From: Rhizohabitans arisaemae
GTDB lineage: Bacteria > Actinomycetota > Actinomycetes > Streptosporangiales > Streptosporangiaceae
Reading direction: 5' to 3'
Length of the DNA: 64,000 nt
Assembly (NCBI RefSeq): GCF_025996515.1
Contig: NZ_BLRH01000035.1
Span: forward strand, 1 to 64,000
Numbering within the stretch: the first letter of the stretch is position 1; the number at the start of each line of letters is the position of its first letter. Both the position numbers and the translations under genes were made by a program. Below the pieces are notes generated by a model. It saw nothing but the letters and a program-made list of their open reading frames with translations. It was not told the DNA's origin and did no database searches. This document shows positions 57,902-64,000 of the stretch, piece after piece.

Positions 57902-60166
57902 TTGGCCCGTGAAGTGGACACTCGCGATCACACGGTGAACCGTGCCACACCTGGACGAACGAGTGAGCTGTCAGGTCGCGCCGAGAGCATCAGCGCGGCG
58001 CTCCCCGGAGCGCAGAACATCGTCGTCGACGACGTCGATCCCAGAACCGGAAACGCGAGCCTGGTACGGCTGGCGCAGGGCGCACCGGTCTCGGGTGATC
58101 TCGTGGAGGCCGCGCAACTTCATCTGCAGAATATCGGGTCGGCATTCGGATTTCAGGACGCCGTTCCCTTTGAATTTCGGGCGGCCCCACAACCGTTGTT
58201 CACCAGTTCCGGTTCTGCCGCGGTTCATTTGCAGGAGACGGTACACGGAATTCCCGTCTTCGAAGCGTCGGTCGTCGTGCGATTCACCCCCGACCGGGTC
58301 ATCGACTCCACCGCCGGGAGCACCCTCTCGCCGAGCGAGATCTCCGGTGACGCCCCGTCGATCTCGGTGACCGACGCGGTGAGCGCCGCCGCCCGGCACG
58401 TGGCCGAGCCCGACCCCGCCGACGAAGGCCGTACCGACCAGTTCGGGGAGCCGCTGTACACCCAGACCGTGGACGTCGGCGGGCTCCAGCCCGTCGTACG
58501 GTCGTCGGACGGCGACCCCGAGCGGTCCACCCTGGTGGACGCGCCGCCGTTCGAGGCGCCGGTACGGGCGTCGCTCATCTGGTTCGACCTGGGCACCGCG
58601 CTGCGGCTCGGCTGGGCCGTCGACATCGGGTTGCCCGGCGGGGGCGAACGCTACACCGTGATCGTGGACGCGGAGAACGCCGAGATCCTCTACTGCCGTG
58701 CCACGACGTCGCCCGTGGCCGCCCGCGGCAACGTGTCCCACCCCGACGGCGGCTCCGCGCGGGTGCTGCGCGACCTTCCGTTGCAGCTCAACGCCTATCC
58801 CGTGCCGGCCCCGGGCAACCTGCCGGACCCGTTCCCCCGGGTTGACTGGATCAGTACAGACCGGACCGAGGGGAACAACGTCATCGCCCGGCTCAACACC
58901 GGAGGCACCGGACAGGGTGTCGTCGTGGACGGCGTGCTGACCTTCGACCCCGCGGACGCGGTCGGAAACGATCAGCTGCTGCTGAGCCTGTCGTACTTCT
59001 GCAACTTCATGCACGACTTCCTCTACCTGCTGCACTTCCGGGAAGGTGACCGAAACTTCCAGCAGGCCAACGACATCGGCGGCGGTCTGGCCAGCGACCG
59101 GGTGGACGCGATCGTGCATCCCGGCGCCGTGTTCGGCACCGCGAACATGAGCACGCCCCCCGACGGTGCTCCCCCGACCATGAACATGGGGCTGGTGACC
59201 AGCACCAACCGGCACACCGCGCTCGACTCCAGCGTGGTCTTCCACGAGTACGCGCACGGCCTGTCCAACCGGCTGGTCGGCGGCGGCGCACCGCGGGTGC
59301 TCAGCACGATCCAGGCACGCAGCCTCGGCGAGGGGTGGAGCGACTACATCGCCTGCACGATCAACGACACGACGGTCGTCGGCGCGTGGATCGTCAACTC
59401 GCCCGGCGGGATCCGGATGCATCCCTACGACGCGAACTATCCGGACCGGTACGGCATGCTCGGGACCGGCCGTTTCACCCAGGTGCACAACAACGGGGAG
59501 ATCTGGTGCGCCGCCCTCATCGAGCTGAACCGCTTGATCGGTGCGGCGCTCGCCGCGCAGCTCGTGGTCGACGGACTCAAACTTACCCCGGCGAACCCCA
59601 CCTACCTGCAGGCGCGGGACGCCGTCCTGCTCGCGCTGGAGAACAAGGCCGCGGCCGAGGCCTGGAGCGACGCCGATCTCCGTACCCGTCGCCGGAACGC
59701 CTGGCAGGCGTTCGCCAAGTACGGCATGGGGGTGGGCGCCAGGTCCGGGCCGTCGGACACCCTGACCGGGATCGTGGGTGACGACACGGTTCCGCCGGAG
59801 CCGCCGGAGACGACACCCGACCGGATGGCGGCTGGCGAACGCCTTCAGCCCGGTGGGTTCCTCACCTCCGAGAACGGCCGGTTCACCCTCAGATACCAGC
59901 GGGACGGGAACCTGGTGCTCTACCGCAACCGCGACGGGATCGCCCTGTGGAGCACGCGCACCGCCGGGATTCCGGCCGGGGAGTGCGTCATGCAGGGCGA
60001 CGGCAACTTCGTCGTCTACACCCCGCAGCCGACCCACCGGGCGGTGTGGAACAGCGTGACCGCAGGGAATCCCGGAAGCCGCGTCATCGTCCAGGACGAC
60101 GGCAACCTTGTCGTCTACCGCGCCGACAACGTGGCCGTCTGGGCCACCAACACGGTCTCCTCCTGA
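57902..60166 (+). CDS. M36 (fungalysin-like) metalloprotease with bulb-type lectin C-terminus
   Basis: A protein of about 754 residues if the TTG at 57902 is the start. GGAGGG sits 3 nt upstream, close, so GTG at 57914 is possible. The peptidase has zinc motif FHEYAHGLSNR (H448) and the later Glu in LGEGWSDYIA, typical of M36, preceded by a propeptide-like N-half (LPGAQNIVVDDVDPRTGNAS, ETVHGIPVFEASVVVRFTPD). The last 110 residues are a beta-prism lectin with QRDGNLVLYR, QGDGNFVVYT, QDDGNLVVYR, each the QxDxNxVxY mannose-binding motif. No signal peptide is visible, odd for this family. Confidence 0.82.
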   Translation: MAREVDTRDHTVNRATPGRTSELSGRAESISAALPGAQNIVVDDVDPRTGNASLVRLAQGAPVSGDLVEAAQLHLQNIGSAFGFQDAVPFEFRAAPQPLFTSSGSAAVHLQETVHGIPVFEASVVVRFTPDRVIDSTAGSTLSPSEISGDAPSISVTDAVSAAARHVAEPDPADEGRTDQFGEPLYTQTVDVGGLQPVVRSSDGDPERSTLVDAPPFEAPVRASLIWFDLGTALRLGWAVDIGLPGGGERYTVIVDAENAEILYCRATTSPVAARGNVSHPDGGSARVLRDLPLQLNAYPVPAPGNLPDPFPRVDWISTDRTEGNNVIARLNTGGTGQGVVVDGVLTFDPADAVGNDQLLLSLSYFCNFMHDFLYLLHFREGDRNFQQANDIGGGLASDRVDAIVHPGAVFGTANMSTPPDGAPPTMNMGLVTSTNRHTALDSSVVFHEYAHGLSNRLVGGGAPRVLSTIQARSLGEGWSDYIACTINDTTVVGAWIVNSPGGIRMHPYDANYPDRYGMLGTGRFTQVHNNGEIWCAALIELNRLIGAALAAQLVVDGLKLTPANPTYLQARDAVLLALENKAAAEAWSDADLRTRRRNAWQAFAKYGMGVGARSGPSDTLTGIVGDDTVPPEPPETTPDRMAAGERLQPGGFLTSENGRFTLRYQRDGNLVLYRNRDGIALWSTRTAGIPAGECVMQGDGNFVVYTPQPTHRAVWNSVTAGNPGSRVIVQDDGNLVVYRADNVAVWATNTVSS

Positions 60167-60655
60167 CCGGCCGCAGGCTCCGGGAACCGGGCGGCCCGCC
60201 CTGCCCGGCTCTCGGGTCCGCGGTCCGTCCGCCGGTTGCCGCAGATTCGGTGGATCGGTATGCAGGCTGGGGGGCTGATACTTCATTTTGCCGTACGGCG
60301 TACGCCGACTTGATGGGCTCCCGGGCTTGTAGCCCATCTGCCAGTTTCTGCAGATCTGGTAGATCGTTTACGGCAGCTGACCCGGACGCCGGTGGGTGTT
60401 TGGGTTGTTTGGGTGGTTCATATGGGCCGAGCGCCGGGTCCATCTGCCAGTTGCTGCCAGTTGCTGCCAGTTGCTGCAATTCTGGTAGATCGTTTAGCCC
60501 GGCATCATCGTCATCCCGGAGCCCCGGCCTTCGAAGTCAATCGGGAGATCGTCGATGTCCGTGGGAACAGTGGCTGTCAGCGGCCGGATGCGCCGGTCGT
60601 AGTGTTCCCATGGTCTCCTGCCCTGGCAACCGGAACCAAGCCCATGCCGACGTGG
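60167..60655. other. Intergenic region with direct repeats and decayed minus-strand frame
   Basis: It contains the direct repeat of 60335-60496. The minus strand reads protein-like for short runs: GRGSGMTMMPG then stop, VNDLPDLQKLADGLQAREPI, and LNDLPELQQLAATGSNWQ in another frame. These look like tails of lost genes rather than one gene. Confidence 0.3.
60335..60496. repeat. Direct repeat with internal 10-bp tandem array
   Basis: A 36-bp unit (CATCTGCCAGTT, then CTGCA, then TCTGGTAGATCGTTTA) occurs at 60335-60370 and again at 60441-60496. In the second copy the CTGCCAGTTG element is repeated in tandem more than three times at a 10-bp period (60443-60477). Confidence 0.75.
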
Positions 60656-60690
60656 CTGTGCCACCACCTGGGACTCGGGTGGTGGCACAG
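60656..60690 (-). terminator. Perfect 13-bp hairpin downstream of the MerR gene
   Basis: CTGTGCCACCACC (60656-60668) pairs perfectly with GGTGGTGGCACAG (60678-60690) across 9 bases. It lies about 95 bp past the stop of the leftward MerR gene and so could end its transcript. Confidence 0.5.
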
Positions 60691-60783
60691 CGCCGGATAC
60701 AGGGGTGTCGGTAGGCCGGGTGATTCGCCAGAGGGTCGCCGGTGTGCTCGTGGCCGAAGTCCTCCGGGCCCGGCCGGGGCGAG

Positions 60784-61551
60784 TCAGGTCAGGTGGATCC
60801 GGGCGTAGGCGGCCATGGCGTCCCGCTGGTACTCGGCCAGCCCTTCGGCGATTCGGTCATAGGTCGCCCGGAATGTCGGATCACTGACCTGCATCTCCCC
60901 GAAATGGGTGTACTCCTCCGCGCTGGGTGTCCAGTACCGGCTCATCCGCCGATAGTGCACATCGAGCTTGGCGAGGACGGCCGGGTCGTCGACCGGGGTG
61001 CCGGCCGCCATCAGTTCGGCCAGCCGGACAAGGGCCGCGGTCGCCTCTCGTTGCATCTTCTCGATCTCCTGGGGCGTGGAGTTCGCCAGGAGATCTGCTT
61101 GGCCGGTCCCCTCCCAGTGGCCGGGCCAGCGATCCCGCGCGTCGGCGGTGTACTGGGCGGCATCGAATCCGTCGAACAGATTCTCCGGGTTGTTGATCTT
61201 TTGCACCTTCCCTGTCCTTTCGCTCTCATCGAGCTCGGCGATGGTGCGCGCCACCGTGAGCGCAACAGCGTCGAGCCGGTCGCGTTCCGCGAGCAGCCGC
61301 CGATGGTGCTCGCGGAGTGCCGTCAGCGGATCGGTGTTCCGGTCGACGATCTCCTTGATCTCGGGGAGTCCGAGGTCGAGCCGCCTGAGGATGAGGATCT
61401 GCTGGAGTCGCAGCAGCTGGCTCTCCTCGTAGTGGCGGTAGCCGCTCGCCGACACCCAGGCAGGGGCGAGGAGCCCGATCTCGTGGTAGTGGCGCAGGGT
61501 CCGGGACGTCACACCCGACATCCGCGCCACCTGCGTGATCGACCACGCCAT
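60784..61551 (-). CDS. MerR-family regulator with TipAS effector domain
   Basis: A 255-residue regulator: MerR HTH and coiled-coil (ITQVARMSGVTSRTLRHYHE, IGLLAPAWVSASGYRHYEES) and a C-terminal TipAS domain (about 125-250; NLFDGFDAAQYTADARDRWP, RYWTPSAEEYTHFGEMQVSD). TipAL-type proteins bind thiopeptides and related drugs and activate transcription. The Cys that covalently captures thiopeptides in TipA is not present in the visible part, so it may sense a different ligand. The start (MAWSITQVARMSGVTS) is standard. Confidence 0.92.
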   Translation of the reverse strand: MAWSITQVARMSGVTSRTLRHYHEIGLLAPAWVSASGYRHYEESQLLRLQQILILRRLDLGLPEIKEIVDRNTDPLTALREHHRRLLAERDRLDAVALTVARTIAELDESERTGKVQKINNPENLFDGFDAAQYTADARDRWPGHWEGTGQADLLANSTPQEIEKMQREATAALVRLAELMAAGTPVDDPAVLAKLDVHYRRMSRYWTPSAEEYTHFGEMQVSDPTFRATYDRIAEGLAEYQRDAMAAYARIHLT

Positions 61552-61720
61552 GGCCCGTCACCACCTCTCCTTGGACACCGGCCCGATTCCTCCGGCTGGT
61601 TCCCGACCGTAGGCGTTGCCGTAGCGGCAAGGTCAAGGCACAAGAGCAGGAGAAAGAGCGCCGGATTGTCTCGAACGGTTTGACGGTTCGAGTGGCAGGA
61701 GGGCTGTAAGCGGCCGAGCG

Positions 61721-62467
61721 TCAGCCGGTGTGAGCGCGGAGGCGGTCGTCGAGGAGGAGCAGGTCGTGCACGAGGCGTTCGGGCGCGTGGGCGGCCAGCT
61801 CCAGGTCGGCCACCACCACCTTTCCTCCGGCCGGGGCGGTACAGGGGTACACGGTCAGCGTGTCCGGCAGTCCGCTGGTATCCACGTCCGGTGAGACGTA
61901 GGTGATCGCCCAGACGTTGTTCGGGTCTCGGGCGTCCCACAGTTCGTCCTGGAGCCGTCTGTTCCCGATGGTCACCTCCGTGGCGTTGGCCGCCTCGACG
62001 ATTCCGCATACCAGCGAGACCAGCCAGGGCACAGGGTGCTCCCGCAGGGGGCGTGCCCCGCCCTCCTCATACAGGTATCGGGTGTGGAACTTGAATGAGG
62101 CGGTGAACGGCCACTCGTCCTGTAGTCCGGCGCTCCACAGTGAGTGGATCATGTCCTTGGGTGCGCCGACCCGGCGGCCGAGGGCGACGCCACCGCTTCC
62201 CAGGGCTTCGAAGACGACTCCGAAGTCGTCGAGGCGGCGGTTGCGGACCATCTCGGTGGCGATGGCGTCGAGGTCGGTCCACTGCTCGGCCGTCATGACC
62301 TCCGAGTGCCAGGTGATGGGGGTTCCGTAGGACTCCGCCACATGGGTGGCGATCACGTCCAACAGGCTACGTAGCCTCCGGGCCTCCCCACCCCAGAGCT
62401 CCTCCTGGAGGCGTGATCCAATGGAGATGGTCCATTCGTCCTTTCGCACAGGGGCATCCTTTCTCAT
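61721..62467 (-). CDS. Probable immunity protein for the REase-fold toxin (Imm52-like)
   Basis: A 248-residue soluble protein encoded directly after the toxin gene, with ATGA overlap. It has acidic and Trp-rich segments (TWHSEVMTAEQWTDLDAIAT, IHSLWSAGLQDEWPFTASFK) and a mid part LDDFGVVFEALGSGGVALGR. This resembles Imm52, known to pair with Tox-REase-5 toxins, from memory. Position and size make an immunity role likely; the exact family is less certain. Confidence 0.6.
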   Translation of the reverse strand: MRKDAPVRKDEWTISIGSRLQEELWGGEARRLRSLLDVIATHVAESYGTPITWHSEVMTAEQWTDLDAIATEMVRNRRLDDFGVVFEALGSGGVALGRRVGAPKDMIHSLWSAGLQDEWPFTASFKFHTRYLYEEGGARPLREHPVPWLVSLVCGIVEAANATEVTIGNRRLQDELWDARDPNNVWAITYVSPDVDTSGLPDTLTVYPCTAPAGGKVVVADLELAAHAPERLVHDLLLLDDRLRAHTG

Positions 62468-63168
62468 TCCTGTGGCTTGGGTCGGTACACGGCTCGGATC
62501 CGTCCGAGCAGCCGACGGTCCTCCCGGAACCTCTCATTAAGCAGATGTGCGAACTCCCGTTCGGCACACCACCATTCCACCGGTCTTCCCGCGCCGGCTC
62601 GCACATGTCGGAGCGCGGTTTCCAGCATTTTCGGTAACCCGCTGTTCTGCGCGTGCTCCCACCAGGAATGGAAGTCGCCTGTGGTCTTGTCGATGAACTG
62701 GGCGTACTTGCCTTTGGCGTCGATCAGCACGTGCACCAGGACGTCTCCGCGCCGATCGGTTCTGACAGCATCGAACATCGCCCGGTCCCTGCCGCGAATG
62801 ACCAGGTACTCCCGGTCGGGTGGGCCGCCGTTTTCGCGTCTCACCCAGTCCTCGTATCGGGCGTTGAAGGGGTTGCCGTGGTGGCGTGGAGGTGGGACGA
62901 CCCAGCCTTCCCCCTGGAGGGTCGCGGCGTAGAGCAGGACGAGGTTGTGGGCTCTGCCCAGATGGTCGCGGGCGTTGAGCAGGTGGGTGAGGGCCTCGGT
63001 GAAGTGGGCCAGCGCTTGGCCGGGGAGCGTTGAGGAGCTGCCGTCGGCGACGGGGGCGAGGGCCTGTGACGCGGTTTCCAGGTGGTCGGCTCCGGAGCGT
63101 ACCGCCTCCGTGGGCAGGCCCTCGGCGATGGCTTGTATCCGTGCCACGAGTTCGGTGATCAGGGACAC
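62464..63168 (-). CDS. REase-fold toxin (Tox-REase-5-like)
   Basis: A 234-residue protein. Residues 1-90 are helical (ELVARIQAIAEGLPTEAVRS, ALTHLLNARDHLGRAHNLVL), like WXG/LXG-type leaders. The C-terminal domain has the restriction-endonuclease core: VLVHVLIDAKGKYAQFIDKT with D-A-K in place of the usual E-A-K, and GRPVEWWCAEREFAHLLN at the end, as in Tox-REase-5. It would cut nucleic acid unless bound by the downstream immunity protein. It has no secretion signal, but the helical N-terminus may direct type VII-like export. Confidence 0.75.
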   Translation of the reverse strand: MSLITELVARIQAIAEGLPTEAVRSGADHLETASQALAPVADGSSSTLPGQALAHFTEALTHLLNARDHLGRAHNLVLLYAATLQGEGWVVPPPRHHGNPFNARYEDWVRRENGGPPDREYLVIRGRDRAMFDAVRTDRRGDVLVHVLIDAKGKYAQFIDKTTGDFHSWWEHAQNSGLPKMLETALRHVRAGAGRPVEWWCAEREFAHLLNERFREDRRLLGRIRAVYRPKPQE

Positions 63169-63378
63169 CGGAACCGCCGATCGTGTCTGACGGGGGATGG
63201 GACAGACGTTCTGCGGCCTGGAAACGGTCTCCAGGGATTACCCCGGGAATTACCCGACGTTACGTTTCTAATGATGGCACGAATTAGCGCGATACTCGCT
63301 ACGTGCTTAATAAATGATGATTTGTCCCAGTATTGAGTTCAGCCCAGGGAACGATTCGTCAGGCTGATTGTCAGACTC
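63169..63378. other. Promoter region of the toxin operon
   Basis: Includes an AT-rich stretch (63255-63335, with TTACGTTTCTAATGATGGCA, GCTTAATAAATGATGATTTG) ahead of the leftward toxin gene. No gene seen. Confidence 0.4.
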
Positions 63379-63414
63379 AAAGGGGCACACGCCGGCTGCG
63401 GCCACCGCCCCTTT
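63379..63414 (-). terminator. Hairpin after the methyltransferase gene
   Basis: AAAGGGGC (63379-63386) pairs with GCCCCTTT (63407-63414), 43 bp past the methyltransferase stop. Confidence 0.5.
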
Positions 63415-63456
63415 CTGTTCCGTATGCCGCCGGTTCCCCGGTACCCGGACAGGGAT

Positions 63457-64000
63457 TCAGGTGGGGCGGCGGGCCGTGGTGACGAACATGGTCACGGTGG
63501 CGTTGAACTGGCCCTTCTCTTCCAGCCGGTGCTGTTCGTCGAGCCATTCGCGGGACTGCTCAGGAGTGATCACTCCGGCGATCTGAGCGGCCTCGACGGC
63601 GGGCTCGACGAGCAGTCGCTGGACGGCGGGCAGGCTGGTGAAGACCATCGGCATCACGGAGACGGTGACGTCGACGAAGCCGATCGTGGTGAGCTGGTCG
63701 GTGGTGCGGGTCCCGGCGCGGCCGTTGGGGAGGCTGTCGGTGAAGGAGCGCAGGATCCGGCGGGTGAGCGCCGACTCGGGGGCGTTGATCAGGTAGGTGT
63801 CCCAGTCGGGGTCGGCGAGGAGGATCCGGCCGCCGGGGACGAGTGTCCGCCAGGCCTCGCGCAGCCCGGAGTCCGCGTCGGCGAGGTGCTGGTAGACCCG
63901 CTCGGCGCGGTACCAGTCGAGGGAGGCGTCGGGGAGGCCGAGTTTGCGGGCGTCGGCGACGGTGAACCGTTCGTCGGGCAGCCGGCGGCGCGCCGTCTCG
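63457..64000 (-). CDS. SAM-dependent methyltransferase, C-terminal part; 5' end outside window
   Basis: The open frame runs to the window edge without a start. Translated from the edge it reads VADARKLGLPDASLDWYRAE, ERVYQHLADADSGLREAWRT, LVPGGRILLADPDWDTYL, the motif II-III region of UbiE/COQ5-like class I methyltransferases, then MPMVFTSLPAVQRLLVEPAV and a charged end. The SAM-binding GxGxG motif would lie beyond 64000. Substrate unknown. Confidence 0.88.
   Translation of the reverse strand, partial: ETARRRLPDERFTVADARKLGLPDASLDWYRAERVYQHLADADSGLREAWRTLVPGGRILLADPDWDTYLINAPESALTRRILRSFTDSLPNGRAGTRTTDQLTTIGFVDVTVSVMPMVFTSLPAVQRLLVEPAVEAAQIAGVITPEQSREWLDEQHRLEEKGQFNATVTMFVTTARRPT

Noticed and set aside
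1-64000. tRNA or rRNA genes
   Set aside because: No cloverleaf with a GGTTCAAATCC-type arm or rRNA signature was noticed on either strand; a covariance-model scan would settle this.

Overview
The window is high-GC DNA from a filamentous actinomycete. The gene families (an FxLD-type lanthipeptide, TPR-type XRE regulators, deaminase and REase toxins, trypsin-STAND-WD40 proteins) and frequent ATGA/GTGA gene overlaps suggest the Streptosporangiales or a related order. That placement is inference; no rRNA or tRNA gene is visible.

Layout. 1-4 kb: the edge of an FxLD lanthipeptide cluster, with a LanB dehydratase (cut by the window start), a Cys-rich precursor and a divergent regulator. 4-12 kb: gene remnants (XRE, McrC-like), a lipoprotein, a DNA alkylation repair protein, an ABC exporter with a Na/Ca exchanger, and a two-gene operon ending in an ImmA-like protein that lacks its metalloprotease motif. 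12-14.4 kb: an HTH-flavin protein and a TetR/membrane-protein pair. 14.4-16.8 kb: a membrane-anchored deaminase toxin with its Imm1 immunity protein. 17-24.8 kb: small enzymes and regulators (VOC, AraC, DUF1801, DUF6157, a lipoprotein hydrolase, a NarL-type two-component system, a WYL regulator). 24.8-32.5 kb: an aspartic-protease-like TPR protein, a macro-domain remnant, a giant HEAT/DUF6891 protein and an FG-GAP protein.

32.5-48.6 kb: one coherent catabolic locus. A FadR-type GntR regulator is divergent from an enolase-superfamily enzyme and an N-acyl-D-amino-acid deacylase. Next come a DapA-like aldolase, a complete peptide/opine-type ABC importer (binding protein, two permeases, two ATPases), a hydroxyisobutyrate-dehydrogenase-like enzyme, a cysteine hydrolase, an amidohydrolase, a Gfo/Idh-type protein and a secreted FG-GAP protein. 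Most junctions are 4-nt overlaps, and a 14-bp sequence is shared by two of its promoters. The likely role is uptake and breakdown of an N-acylated or amide-containing acid; the substrate is unknown.

48.7-55.6 kb: a conflict-system island. It holds a trypsin-NTPase-WD40 protein with ten near-identical WD40 repeats, a small trypsin-co-occurring protein, a deletion scar joining half of a CoA-lyase gene to half of an IclR gene, and an ATPase/Toprim-like pair resembling MAD3/MAD4 or PARIS. 55.8-64 kb: an SDR, an aminoglycoside-phosphotransferase-like protein, an M36 metalloprotease with a bulb-lectin tail, a TipA-type MerR regulator, an REase-fold toxin with a putative immunity protein, and a methyltransferase cut by the window end.

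Two themes recur: biological conflict (RiPP, two toxin-immunity pairs, two candidate intracellular defence systems) and gene decay, with at least six truncated genes and a repeated gene-tail-plus-hairpin module.
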